From: Marichromatium bheemlicum
GTDB lineage: Bacteria; Pseudomonadota; Gammaproteobacteria; Chromatiales; Chromatiaceae
Direction of reading: 5' to 3'
Assembly (NCBI RefSeq): GCF_012276755.1
Contig: NZ_JAAXKX010000003.1
Location: forward strand, 181,603-245,602
Length of the DNA: 64,000 nt
Shown here: positions 49,744-59,985 of the stretch, piece after piece
How positions within the stretch are numbered: the first letter of the stretch is position 1
Layout of the letters: every line of letters begins with the position of its first letter
Notes under the pieces: generated by a model
Databases searched by the model: none
Seen by the model: only the letters and a program-made list of their open reading frames with translations
Told to the model about the DNA's origin: nothing
Program-made: the position numbers and the translations under genes

Positions 49744-51087
49744 TCAGTCGCTCAGGCGGCGCTTGTCGAGTACCCGCCGGGCCTTGCCGACGAAGCGCTC
49801 GATCGAGCGTGGCTCGACCAGATCGACATGGGCGCGGATGCCGGCGACGGTCTGGATCTCGCGGCTGATGTGTTCACACAGCGCCTGCATCCGGTCCATG
49901 CGGTCGGAGAAGATCTCCGGGCGCATCTCGACCTTGACGCGGACCTCGTCGAGGGTGCCGGGACGGTCGACCTCGATCAGATAGTGTGGGGTGGTGCCCT
50001 CGACGCGCAGCAGCGCCTCCTCGATCTGCGACGGGAAGACGTTGACGCCACGGATGATCAGCATGTCGTCGGTGCGCCCGGTCACCCGGCTCATCCGCAT
50101 GGTGGTGCGGCCGCAGGCACAGGGCTCGCGATAGAGCCGGGCGATGTCGCGGGTACGGTAGCGGATCAGCGGGGTGGCCTCGCGGGTGAGGTTGGTGATC
50201 ACCAGCTCGCCCGGCTCACCCTCGGCGACCGGCTCCAGGGTCTCGGGGTCGAGACACTCGACGATGAAGTGGTCCTCTTGGATGTGCATGCCCTCGTGCA
50301 GCGGACACTCGCCGGCGACCCCGGGACCGAATACCTCGGAGAGTCCGTAGTTGTTGAAGGCCTGCAGCCCGAGCTGGTCCTCGATCTCGCGGCGCATGTC
50401 CTCGGTCCAGGGCTCGCCGCCGAAGTGGCCGTAGCGCATCGGCAAGGTGGCCGGGTCGATACCGAGTTCACGAGCGGCATCGGCGATGGTCAGCGCATAG
50501 CTCGGGGTGCAGATCAGTACCTCGGGGGTGAGCTCGCGCATGATGTCGATCTGGCGGCGGGTGTTGCCCGCTGCCGTCGGGATCACCGCCGCGCCGACTC
50601 GTTCGATGCCGTAGTGCAGACCGAAGCCACCGGTGAACAGGCCATAGCCGAAGGCGACCTGGGCGGTGTGGGCCGGGCGCAGCCCGCCGGCGACGAGGAA
50701 GCGCGCGCACAGCTCCGACCAGGTGCGTAAGTCCTGCGCGGTATAGGCGACGAAGGTGGGGATCCCGGTGGTGCCGGAGGAGCCGTGGATGCGCGCCAGC
50801 TCCTTGCGAGGCACGGCGAGGAAGCCGAGCGGCTGGTGACGACGCAGGTCATCCTTGGTGGTGAAGGGCAGGCGCCGCAGATCGGCCAGCGAGCGGATGC
50901 TCTGCGGGCCGATCTCGGCGTGCTCGAACTGGTCGCGATAGAAGGGCACCTTGGCCACGCGCTCGACCATGGCGCGCAGTCGTTCGAGTTGCAGTGCCTC
51001 GATCTCCTCGCGCGGGAGGGTCTCGGCGCTATGGTTCCAGATGCGATTCTCGCTTGGCCAGTCGGGGTCTTGGTTGGACATGGGCAT
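49744..51087 (-). CDS. paaK: Phenylacetate-CoA ligase (copy 1)
   Basis: A 447-residue PaaK-family ligase. Motifs are HGSSGTTGIPT (phosphate loop), FGYGLFTGGFGLHYG, NNYGLSEVFGPG, YRTRDIARL and CACGR. The C-terminal AMP-binding domain has IIRGVNVFPSQIEEAL. It activates aryl acetates to CoA thioesters with ATP. It lies in an operon with IorAB and a second PaaK, so its substrate may be phenylacetate, indoleacetate or 4-hydroxyphenylacetate. ATG 51087 or 51081 is the start. Confidence 0.92.
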   Translation of the reverse strand: MPMSNQDPDWPSENRIWNHSAETLPREEIEALQLERLRAMVERVAKVPFYRDQFEHAEIGPQSIRSLADLRRLPFTTKDDLRRHQPLGFLAVPRKELARIHGSSGTTGIPTFVAYTAQDLRTWSELCARFLVAGGLRPAHTAQVAFGYGLFTGGFGLHYGIERVGAAVIPTAAGNTRRQIDIMRELTPEVLICTPSYALTIADAARELGIDPATLPMRYGHFGGEPWTEDMRREIEDQLGLQAFNNYGLSEVFGPGVAGECPLHEGMHIQEDHFIVECLDPETLEPVAEGEPGELVITNLTREATPLIRYRTRDIARLYREPCACGRTTMRMSRVTGRTDDMLIIRGVNVFPSQIEEALLRVEGTTPHYLIEVDRPGTLDEVRVKVEMRPEIFSDRMDRMQALCEHISREIQTVAGIRAHVDLVEPRSIERFVGKARRVLDKRRLSD

Positions 51088-51104
51088 TGGGTCTGTGGTT
51101 GGCG

Positions 51105-51542
51105 TCAGCCGACGTGACGCATCAGTTCTTCGGTCTCGACGACGTGCAGTCCGTTCTCGAGCAGGACCTCGATGGCGCGGTCGGGGTCCTCGAAGCGGAA
51201 GATCAGGATCGCCTTGTCGTCACGGCGCAACGAGAAGGCGTACATGTACTCGATGTTGAGCTCGGCGGCCTCGAGCACCGCCAGTGCGCTGGCCAGTCCA
51301 CCCGGGCGGTCGAGCACGTCGACGGCGACCACCTCGGTCTGCTTCACCACCCAGCCCCCTTGCTCGAAGATCTGCTTGGCCTGCTCCCACTCGCGCACGA
51401 TCAGTCGCAGGATGCCGAACTGGGCGGTGTCGGCGAGCGACAGGGTGAGGATGTTGATTCCCTCGGCCGCGATCGCCTCCAGCGGTGCCCCGAGCTGGCC
51501 CGGGCGGTTCTCGAGAAAGAGTGACAATTGTTGCAGTTTCAT
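51105..51542 (-). CDS. Tandem ACT-domain protein
   Basis: A 145-residue protein made of two ACT domains (about 1-68 and 70-140), each with the Asn/Asp-Arg-Pro-Gly turn (FLENRPGQL and VLDRPGGLA). ACT domains bind amino acids or related ligands. Stand-alone tandem-ACT proteins commonly occur between paaK and ior genes. It may sense an aromatic amino acid and tune the ligases or the oxidoreductase; this is inference. Confidence 0.88.
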   Translation of the reverse strand: MKLQQLSLFLENRPGQLGAPLEAIAAEGINILTLSLADTAQFGILRLIVREWEQAKQIFEQGGWVVKQTEVVAVDVLDRPGGLASALAVLEAAELNIEYMYAFSLRRDDKAILIFRFEDPDRAIEVLLENGLHVVETEELMRHVG

Positions 51543-51598
51543 GGGCTTGACTCCCCTTTGTGCATCTTCCTGGCCGTCGTCACCGACGGCGTGGCCGC

Positions 51599-52933
<1,335 letters not shown>

Positions 52934-53024
52934 GGGGGTCCTCTTGATCTGGCGGCCCCGGGGGCTTGTCCCGGGGCCGACCTGCGCTAGCGGATGGGGG
53001 GCAGCGTTCGCGCCCCGCCGACCT

Positions 53025-53516
53025 TCATTGACCGAGCTGGCGCGTTGCGCCCTCACGGCCGAGTGCGAAGGCCTGTTCGTTGATGGCGTGGAGCTTCGTG
53101 GCCAGGTTGGCGTGGATCGCCGCAATCCAGTGGCCTTGGTCGATCTCGAGCGCGGTGGAGAGCGCGCCGAGCAGGGCGACGTTGAGGCTCTTGCGGTTGC
53201 GCAGTGCGCCGGGCTCGATCACCTCGGGACCGATCAGCAGTCCACCGGGACGTAGGGTGGGGCGGTTGACCTCGACCTGGGTGGCCTCGAGCACCAGCAG
53301 CACGTCAGCCTCGCCGGGGGGAACCATCGGGCTGAGCACCGCCTCGCCATAGCGCACGTCGCTGCTCACCGAGCCGCCACGCTGGCTCATCCCGTGCAGC
53401 TCGCTCTTCTTGACGTCGAAGCCGGCGCGGAAGGCCGCGTCGGCGAGGATGTCGGAGGCCTTGATGACCCCCTGGCCGCCGAGTCCGGCGATCACGATGT
53501 TCTTGACCTGTTGCAT
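53025..53516 (-). CDS. iorB: Indolepyruvate:ferredoxin oxidoreductase beta subunit IorB
   Basis: A 163-residue subunit with the gamma-domain start NIVIAGLGGQGVIKASDILA and the KKSELHGMSQRGGSVSSDVRYG block typical of IorB. It is shorter than usual IorB, ending soon after the helix around ATKLHAINEQAFALG. Together with IorA it interconverts aryl-pyruvates and aryl-acetyl-CoA with reduced ferredoxin. It lies 107 bases downstream of iorA. Confidence 0.9.
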   Translation of the reverse strand: MQQVKNIVIAGLGGQGVIKASDILADAAFRAGFDVKKSELHGMSQRGGSVSSDVRYGEAVLSPMVPPGEADVLLVLEATQVEVNRPTLRPGGLLIGPEVIEPGALRNRKSLNVALLGALSTALEIDQGHWIAAIHANLATKLHAINEQAFALGREGATRQLGQ

Positions 53517-53623
53517 CGAATCTTCTCGCTCAAGGTAGGGGCGCGCGCCGCTGCGCAGTGGCGCGCCCCGGGGTTCGGGACGATGCCCGCGCCCGCCCCG
53601 CGGGTGGGCGCGGTGCGGTGGGT

Positions 53624-55231
53624 TCAGTCCTGGGTCTCGGCCTGCTCGGCGGCGGCCTTCTCGTAGAGCCGGATCTTGGGTGCGGCGAGCACGCAGGGCT
53701 GACGGGTGATCACCACCGAGGTCTCGTCACGGGCGAGCAGGTCCTCGAGCAGTGGGCGCAGACCGGCGGCATCGTGGTGCAGGTCGAGCACGTGGACGTT
53801 GTCGACGCCCATCGACGTGCACACCGACTCGAAGCTGATGCGGTTGGTCGGGCTGTGGTCGAGCAGGCGCCCGGTGCCCGGGTGCTCTTGTTGGCCGGTC
53901 ATGGCGGTGGTGGCGTTGTCGAGGATCAACACTACGTGGCCGGTGGCCGGCGGGTTGTAGACCATCTCGGCGATGCCGGTGAGTCCGGAGTGCACGAAGG
54001 TCGAGTCGCCGATCACGCTCACCACCCGGCGCGCCTCGTCCTCGGGGAGGACGTGACGCAGCCCGAGCCCGACGCCGACGCTCGCGCCCATGCACACGCA
54101 GGTATCCATGGCGGAGAAGGGTGGCAGCACGCCGAGGGTGTAGCAGCCGATGTCGCCGGAGACGATGCAGTCGAGGTCACGCAGGGTCTCGAACACCGCG
54201 CGGTGCGAGCAGCCGGGACACAGCTCCGGGGGCTTGCCCGCCGGTGGCTCGGTCTCGGGGCTGGTGTCGTTGGCGAGGATGCGTCGCACTCGCGCCACGT
54301 TGAGTTCACCGAAGCGGTACTGCTCGGGCTTGCCCTCGGCGGTGATGCCAGCGGCGCGCAGGCTGTCGACCAGCACCGGGTCGCCTTCCTCGATCACCAC
54401 CAGGCGGTCGACGGTAGCGGCGAAGGCGCGGATGCGCTCGAGCGGCAGCGGGTAGGTCAGGCCGAGGGTCAGCTGGCTGGCCTCGGGCGCGGCCTCGCGG
54501 GCGTGTACTGCGGCCACGCCGGTGGCGACGATGCCGAGTTCACGGCTGCCCTGGTGCTCCTCGATCGGTCCCTCGGCCTCGTTCCAGGTGGTGATCTCGG
54601 CGAGCTTCTGGCGCAGCCGGCGGTGCGCCGGCTTGGCGAAGGCCGGGATCATCACCCGCGCCGGGATGTCGCGGCGGAAGCTGAGCGCCCCTGCGTCCTG
54701 GTGTGGCCGGCGCGGGCGCACCACCGTCTTGGCGTGACAGATGCGGGTGGTCAGACGCAGGATCACCGGGATCTTCCAACGCTCGGAGAGTTCGAGCCCG
54801 AGCCAGGTGAAGTCGTAGGCCTGCTGTGAGTCGATCGGCTCGAGCACCGGTGCGGCGGCGGCGCGACCGTAGTGACGGTTGTCTTGCTCGTTCTGGCTTG
54901 AGGCCATGCCGGGGTCGTCGGCCGAGACGATCACCAGGCCGCCGTCGACATCGGTGTGGGTGGCGGTGAACAGGGCGTCGGCGGCGACGTTGAGGCCGAC
55001 GTGTTTCATGGTGACGATGGTACGCGCGCCGGCGAAGGCCGAGCCGCAGGCGACCTCGAGCGCGACCTTCTCATTGGGCGACCACTGGGCGCGGCCGCCG
55101 AGGCGATCGAAGGTCTCGAGGATCTCGGTCGAGGGCGTGCCGGGATAACCGGTGCCTAGCCGCACACCGGCGTGCAGCGCTCCCAGGGCGACCGCATCGT
55201 CGCCGCTCAACAAAAGCCGTTCTCCAGTCAT
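53624..55231 (-). CDS. iorA: Indolepyruvate:ferredoxin oxidoreductase alpha subunit IorA without ferredoxin domain
   Basis: A 535-residue subunit. The pyrimidine-binding domain (NEKVALEVACGSAFAGAR) comes first, and the TPP-binding domain later, with ELCPGCSHRAVFETL, GDIGCYTLG and GDSTFVHSGLTG. Typical IorA continues past VITRQPC into a tail with two [4Fe-4S] ferredoxin motifs. Here the protein ends about 30 residues later without any CxxCxxCxxxCP. A separate ferredoxin, or another electron carrier, must then serve it. The start ATG 55231 gives the normal N-terminus. Confidence 0.92.
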   Translation of the reverse strand: MTGERLLLSGDDAVALGALHAGVRLGTGYPGTPSTEILETFDRLGGRAQWSPNEKVALEVACGSAFAGARTIVTMKHVGLNVAADALFTATHTDVDGGLVIVSADDPGMASSQNEQDNRHYGRAAAAPVLEPIDSQQAYDFTWLGLELSERWKIPVILRLTTRICHAKTVVRPRRPHQDAGALSFRRDIPARVMIPAFAKPAHRRLRQKLAEITTWNEAEGPIEEHQGSRELGIVATGVAAVHAREAAPEASQLTLGLTYPLPLERIRAFAATVDRLVVIEEGDPVLVDSLRAAGITAEGKPEQYRFGELNVARVRRILANDTSPETEPPAGKPPELCPGCSHRAVFETLRDLDCIVSGDIGCYTLGVLPPFSAMDTCVCMGASVGVGLGLRHVLPEDEARRVVSVIGDSTFVHSGLTGIAEMVYNPPATGHVVLILDNATTAMTGQQEHPGTGRLLDHSPTNRISFESVCTSMGVDNVHVLDLHHDAAGLRPLLEDLLARDETSVVITRQPCVLAAPKIRLYEKAAAEQAETQD

Positions 55232-55323
55232 GGTCTCGGTTTCGCTCTAGTTAGGGTCGGAAGGGTTCTGGTTGCATTATCGGCCCCCCTGTTGCGTCGC
55301 AGCAACCAAGAGACCGGCGGCCC

Positions 55324-56694
55324 TCACCAGCTGAGGCTGAGTTCGGCGCGTACGAAATAGCCATTGTCGCGCCGTTGCGCAGCATAGTAGTCGCCCGGCT
55401 GCAGATACTCGGCCACCAGATGACCGGCTAGGTGCGCGTTGAAGTGCGTCTTGAGCCTGGCGGTGAACAGATGGCCGCGGAAGTCGCTCGCGCCGCTGAG
55501 GTTGGCCAGCTGCGCGGTGCTGCGGGTGCTGCGCTGGTCGGCCCAGAGGGCGTGATAGTCGAGGGTGAGTCGGGTCGAGGGCAGTAGCTGGGCGATCCAG
55601 CCGAGGTTGGCGCGGTGCAGGTTGCTCGCCTCGCCGACCCGGGTCTCGAGTGGCCACTGGTAGATCATCAGCTCGCTCCACTGCGGCCAGCGTCCCCACA
55701 GCGGGTCGAAGGCCTGGTCGCCGGCGCTGTCGGGGTCGTCGCCGGAGAGGTACTCGTAGTCGAGATGGAGCTTGCCGTGGAGCCCGTCGCCGAGGTCCAG
55801 CGTCAGCCGGCTGTTGAACCCGAGGGCGTCGAGATCGCGCCCGTTGCGCGTGCCCCACTCGTAGACGCCCTCGGCGCGCAGCCGCCAGCGCTCGGCCAGC
55901 GGGGTGTCGAGGCGCGCGCCGGCGGCGTAGACGTCGCCGCTGTCGGTGGGTGCCGGGAAGGGGTAGCCGTTGCTGACACGGCGGTTGCCCGGGGTCTGGT
56001 TGGGCCGGGCGTGTTTGTAGATGAAGTAGCCGTCGAGATCGGCGCCGGGGATCAGCGCGCGGTTGCGGGCATAGAGGATGAGGCCGCTCTCGTGCTGCTC
56101 GATCTGGTCCTCGAGCTCGCCGTTGAGCGCCTGCGGAAAGCGTCCGGTGTCGGCGCTCTGGTCGATGTAGACCAGGTCGAGCTGGGTGTCGCCGGCGAGG
56201 GCGAGGGTGGCGCGGGCGGCGTCGAAATAGATCGAGCGCGAGCCGTCGAAGGGGCTGCTCTCGAGCACCAGCCAACCATTGCCGAAGATCAGGTCCTGGC
56301 GGCCGAGCCGGAGGGTGAGCGGCAGCCCGCCGGGTTCCTCGAGGGTGAATACCAGCCGGTCGAGGAGCACCCCGCCGCTGTAGTTGCGCTCGAACCCGTG
56401 CAGCGGCCAGTCACCGGGGGTGGGCCGCACATAGTGGCGCCCCTCCCAGATCAGCCGGGCGTCGAGGCGCTCGCCGGGGTCGATCTGGTAGCCGCCCCAG
56501 AGCCGGGCACGATAACGCTGGAAGTTGCGCTCGGCGGTGGGGCTGTCGCTGTTGAAGCCGACGTTGCCGATGAAGACCTGACGCAGGCGTAGATCGGCGC
56601 CCCAGTCGAAGGCGTTGTCGGCTGCTTGGGTCGGGGCCGCAGGCAGTAGCGCCGCGAACACGACGAGGCCAGGGATGAGCCTAGCGCAACGCAT
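55324..56694 (-). CDS. Outer-membrane porin, alginate-export-like family
   Basis: A 456-residue protein with a signal peptide (about 1-24, cut after TQA). The rest is beta-rich with alternating strands, and the last residue pattern (ELSLSW) ends in an aromatic residue, as expected for an outer-membrane barrel. Segments such as DLRLRQVF, RYRARLWGGYQI and LRLGRQDLIFGNGW resemble the alginate-export/AlgE-like family, whose members carry various anionic solutes. It overlaps the small symporter gene by 14 bases and may move the same substrate across the outer membrane. Confidence 0.82.
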   Translation of the reverse strand: MRCARLIPGLVVFAALLPAAPTQAADNAFDWGADLRLRQVFIGNVGFNSDSPTAERNFQRYRARLWGGYQIDPGERLDARLIWEGRHYVRPTPGDWPLHGFERNYSGGVLLDRLVFTLEEPGGLPLTLRLGRQDLIFGNGWLVLESSPFDGSRSIYFDAARATLALAGDTQLDLVYIDQSADTGRFPQALNGELEDQIEQHESGLILYARNRALIPGADLDGYFIYKHARPNQTPGNRRVSNGYPFPAPTDSGDVYAAGARLDTPLAERWRLRAEGVYEWGTRNGRDLDALGFNSRLTLDLGDGLHGKLHLDYEYLSGDDPDSAGDQAFDPLWGRWPQWSELMIYQWPLETRVGEASNLHRANLGWIAQLLPSTRLTLDYHALWADQRSTRSTAQLANLSGASDFRGHLFTARLKTHFNAHLAGHLVAEYLQPGDYYAAQRRDNGYFVRAELSLSW

Positions 56695-56854
56695 CTTCGA
56701 CCTGCTGTTCCTCGAGCGCCCAGCGGCGGTCCTCGGCGCTGAGCTCGTCGGTTGCGGTATCGCGTCGTAGCCAACCGTAGAGCACGCAGATCAGGGTCAC
56801 CAGGATGCTGCCGAGATAGGCCAGCCAGACCCAAGGGTCTTCGATACCGAGCAT
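56681..56854 (-). CDS. Symporter small accessory protein
   Basis: A 57-residue protein starting MLGIEDPWVWLAYLGSIL. It has one membrane helix (about 8-26), then CVLYGWLRR and an acidic, Arg-rich tail. Small proteins of this type sit beside SSS-family symporter genes and are annotated as symporter accessory proteins. ATG 56854 has AGGAGATG upstream; the stop TAG is at 56683-56681. The gene is short but well supported by its Shine-Dalgarno, membrane helix and context. Confidence 0.8.
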   Translation of the reverse strand: MLGIEDPWVWLAYLGSILVTLICVLYGWLRRDTATDELSAEDRRWALEEQQVEDALR

Positions 56855-56922
56855 GCGTCATCTCCTGTGGCCCGGTTGCTCCGGGCGTCGTTGTCTCGTC
56901 GCCGCCGGCGGTGAAGACGGCG

Positions 56923-58749
56923 TCAGTCGCCGGTGCGCTGCTCCGGGAAGCAGCGCGCCAGGTGTGCGGGTTCGGGGGGGCGGGTGAGCGCGCTCACCAG
57001 GATCAGCGTCAGGGTGGCCGCCGGCAGTGCGATCAGCACCGGATCGACCATCGGCCAGTTGGGGTGACCGGCGAGCAGGCTGGTCTCGCCGCCGGTCAGG
57101 TGCTGTACCAGACCGATGGCGCCGGCCTCCTTGGACTTGACCAGCACCAGCCAAAACAGTGACACGCCCATGCCCACCACCATCGAGGCCAGCGCCCCGA
57201 CGCGGGTGGCGCGACGCGAGAACAGGGCGCCGAAGTAGGCCGGAAGGAAGCTCGCCGCGCACAGCCCGAAGAAGATCGCGGTGAAGCGCGCGACCACATA
57301 CTCCTGACGCACCGCGTAGCTGATGGTGACGGCGATCAGCAGCCCCACCATCACCGCCAGGCGCATCACCATGAGGCTCGGCTCGCGCTGGCGCCCACGC
57401 CCGATGCGTTCGTAGAGGTCACGCCCGGCGGCGGTGCCGATGGTATGGAACTGGCTCGACATGGTGCTCATCGCCGCGGCCAGCAGCGCGAGCAGGAAGA
57501 CCACGCCGAACCAACGTGGCAGGGCCGCGCCGATATAGGCGGGGATGATGCGATCGGCGTCGCCGTCGACGGCACTGATCGCGCTGGCGCGACCACTGAT
57601 CAGGGTGATGGGGGCGCCGCTGGTGTCGTGGGCGCTGCTGCGGCTGGTGACGATCAGCGGGAGCGGCTGGCGCGCCGGATCGGTCGACCACAGCCCCTGC
57701 GCGTCCTGGACCATCGGCTGGATCAGGGCGTGGTCGTGTGCGCTGTCGAGCGGCTCGACCAGCTGACCGTGGATCTCGGGACCGTGTTGGGCGAACCAGA
57801 CGTTCGACAGACTGCCGACCAGATAGGGGGTGCCGACCATCAGCAGGATGAACACCGCCCCCACCGGTACCGCGCGATCGAGTTCGCGGCGGCTGCGTAC
57901 GGTCATGAAGCGCACCGCCAGCTGCGGCTGAGCGAGTACGCCGATGCTGACCCCGAGGATGATGCCGCTGACCACGATCCACCACAGGTCGTAGCGCTCC
58001 GAGCCCCAGCCGAACGCGGGCATCGCCGTCCAGCCGCGATGTCCTATCTCCTGTAGTGGCGCCGGTACCAGATCGGCCATCTCGGTGAGCGCCCGGTGGG
58101 CCTCGCCGATGCCGCCGAGCGAGGCATAGGTGAATACCAGCAGAAACAGCATCGCCCCCATCATCACCAGCCCCTGCAGGGTGTCGGTGTACATCACCGC
58201 CTTGAGTCCGCCGGGGATGACGTAGGCGGCGGTGATCAGCGCGAAGACCAGCAGCGCGACCTCGAAGTCGATGCCGAACTGGGTGGCGGCGAAGACGCTG
58301 CCGCCGGTCATCACCGCCGCGGCGTAGAGCGGCATGAAGAGGAAGATCAGGCCACCGGAGAAGAGCTGGATGGCGCGGCTCTGGTAGCGCTTGCCGAGTA
58401 ACTCGGGGAAGGTGTGGGCGCCGAGATGATGGCCGAGCCGGCGGGTCGGCTCGCCGAGTAGTACGAAGGCAAGCAGGATGCCGATGGCGATGTTGGTGAA
58501 CACCAGCCACAGCAGGCTCATGCCGAACAACCCGGCGACCCCGCCGAAGCCGACGATGGCTGCGGTGGAGATGAAGGTGGCGCCATAGGAGATGGCCATC
58601 ACCACCGGATGGGTGCCACGGCCGCCGACGAGGAAGTCGGCCGCCGAGCGGGTGCCGCGATAACCGAGCCAGCCGAGATAGGCGGTCGTCAACAGATAGG
58701 TCAGAATGACGACGATGTCGATCCAGCCTAGGGCCGCGGTGTCGGGCAT
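56923..58749 (-). CDS. Sodium:solute symporter (SSS family)
   Basis: A 608-residue transporter with about 13 membrane helices. The family signature region GGLKAVMYTDTLQGLVM and AAAMSTMSSQFHTIGTAAGRDLYE are clear. It has an unusually long hydrophilic loop (about residues 315-395) between helices. Such transporters take up organic acids, amino acids or similar solutes with Na+. Placement ahead of the porin and aryl-acid genes suggests an aryl acid substrate. The ATG 58749 gives a normal N-terminus (WIDIVVILTYLL). Confidence 0.88.
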   Translation of the reverse strand: MPDTAALGWIDIVVILTYLLTTAYLGWLGYRGTRSAADFLVGGRGTHPVVMAISYGATFISTAAIVGFGGVAGLFGMSLLWLVFTNIAIGILLAFVLLGEPTRRLGHHLGAHTFPELLGKRYQSRAIQLFSGGLIFLFMPLYAAAVMTGGSVFAATQFGIDFEVALLVFALITAAYVIPGGLKAVMYTDTLQGLVMMGAMLFLLVFTYASLGGIGEAHRALTEMADLVPAPLQEIGHRGWTAMPAFGWGSERYDLWWIVVSGIILGVSIGVLAQPQLAVRFMTVRSRRELDRAVPVGAVFILLMVGTPYLVGSLSNVWFAQHGPEIHGQLVEPLDSAHDHALIQPMVQDAQGLWSTDPARQPLPLIVTSRSSAHDTSGAPITLISGRASAISAVDGDADRIIPAYIGAALPRWFGVVFLLALLAAAMSTMSSQFHTIGTAAGRDLYERIGRGRQREPSLMVMRLAVMVGLLIAVTISYAVRQEYVVARFTAIFFGLCAASFLPAYFGALFSRRATRVGALASMVVGMGVSLFWLVLVKSKEAGAIGLVQHLTGGETSLLAGHPNWPMVDPVLIALPAATLTLILVSALTRPPEPAHLARCFPEQRTGD

Positions 58750-58877
58750 GTTTTCCCCTCGATCAGGTCGTTGGCGTGTGCGGGGGCGAAAAATACCCAA
58801 CTCGTGCGGGGCTTTGTATAGACCCAGCGCAGTTAAATAGGGTTTTTTTGAAGGTTTTGTTGCATCGAGGGACGTTT

Positions 58878-59237
58878 ATGGAGAACTACAAGGTCGTCCG
58901 CCCCGGACATCTCAACCATTATGGCCATCTGTTCGGTGGCTTCATGCTGCAGTGGGTCGACGAGATCGGTTGGATCGCCGCCAGCCGTGACAACCCTGGT
59001 TGTCGCTTCGTCACCATCGGCATGGACCGGGTGGAATTCCATCGCGGGGTCGGTGAGGGTGCGGTGCTGCGCTTCGAGGCCGCCGAGGCGCGTCGTGGCA
59101 CCAGTTCGTTGACCTATGCGGTGAGCGTCTTCGCCGACGATCTCGAGACCGGCACCGAGCAGGCGATCTTCTCGACCTGCATCACCTTCGTCCGGGTCGA
59201 CGAGGACGGGCGCAAGTGCCCGTTGCCGGTGCGCTGA
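58878..59237 (+). CDS. Acyl-CoA thioesterase (hotdog, YciA-like)
   Basis: A 119-residue single-hotdog thioesterase. The HLNHYGHLFGGFMLQWVDE block carries the catalytic Asp/Glu helix, and FHRGVGEGAVLRF follows as the second strand region. It hydrolyses short or medium acyl-CoAs in this family. ATG 58878 has GAGG six bases upstream. It is transcribed divergently from the symporter operon; the 128-base divergent gap contains A+T-rich promoter-like sequence. Confidence 0.88.
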   Translation: MENYKVVRPGHLNHYGHLFGGFMLQWVDEIGWIAASRDNPGCRFVTIGMDRVEFHRGVGEGAVLRFEAAEARRGTSSLTYAVSVFADDLETGTEQAIFSTCITFVRVDEDGRKCPLPVR

Positions 59238-59260
59238 GGTCAGTCGTCAGCCGGAAAGAC

Positions 59261-59391
59261 TGAACCGCTAAGACGCAAAGCGCGCAAAGTTTTTTAATTT
59301 CAAGGCGTTGACGGCTGGAGCTGCTTCCTGCTGAAGGCTGAAGATAGCTTGCTCTTTTCCCGCTTCGCGACCTTGGCGTCTTGGCGGTTCA
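59261..59391. repeat. 131-bp element with 16-bp imperfect terminal inverted repeats
   Basis: TGAACCGCTAAGACGC (59261-59276) matches the reverse complement of GCGTCTTGGCGGTTCA (59376-59391) at 15 of 16 positions. Just inside the ends lie CAAAG/CTTCGCG-type repeats. The interior is A+T-richer (TTTTTTAATTT). This looks like a small non-coding mobile or REP/MITE-like element between two convergent thioesterase genes. Confidence 0.65.
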
Positions 59392-59420
59392 ATCTCGCTG
59401 GCCGCTGGCGCCGCGTGTCC

Positions 59421-59852
59421 TCACTCGGTCGGCGCGGTGACGAGGTGGAGTTCGAGGGCCGCGCGCAGTTCGGGGGCGAGGGTGTGCGAGTCCCCTGGCT
59501 CCAGGGCGATCTGTACATGGACGGTGCGCGCCCGCGCGACGAGGTGGCCGTGGGCGTCGAGGAAGCGGTAGCCGAGGCTGAAGGAGCGGCGGCGCAGTTC
59601 CAGGACCTCGACCTCGACGCTGATCCGCTCGCCGTGCTGGATCGGTTGCAAATAGTCGGCCTCGGCATGGGTGAGCGGCAACAGCCGTGTCTGCTCGGCG
59701 ATCAGCGCCGGTAGCGGCTGGCCGACCTCGCGCATCAACGCCTCGTAGGCATCGTGGGCGTGGCGGAACAGATGGGCGAAGAACAGGCGCCCGGCGGCAT
59801 CGGTGTCGTGTAGCTGGACGATGAAACGGTATTCGAAGGGACGGGAGATCAT
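59421..59852 (-). CDS. Hotdog thioesterase, DHNA-CoA/4-hydroxybenzoyl-CoA type
   Basis: A 143-residue protein. The pattern [24 protein letters not shown] matches the catalytic helix of 4HBT and 1,4-dihydroxy-2-naphthoyl-CoA thioesterases. The latter function would fit menaquinone synthesis alongside the MenE-like ligase, but the two genes are 11 kb apart, so this is only suggestive. The ATG 59852 is chosen by family length; the longer frame upstream is not protein-like. Confidence 0.8.
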   Translation of the reverse strand: MISRPFEYRFIVQLHDTDAAGRLFFAHLFRHAHDAYEALMREVGQPLPALIAEQTRLLPLTHAEADYLQPIQHGERISVEVEVLELRRRSFSLGYRFLDAHGHLVARARTVHVQIALEPGDSHTLAPELRAALELHLVTAPTE

Positions 59853-59985
59853 GACGCGTTCTGGCTGCAACTGGCACTGGATCGCGATGATAGCAGCGCG
59901 TTGTGAGCGGCGGTTACACTCCCACGTTGAGGTTGAACGAATCGACGCACCTCGTGTCGTGTGCGTCATGGAACGGAGCGTCAGG

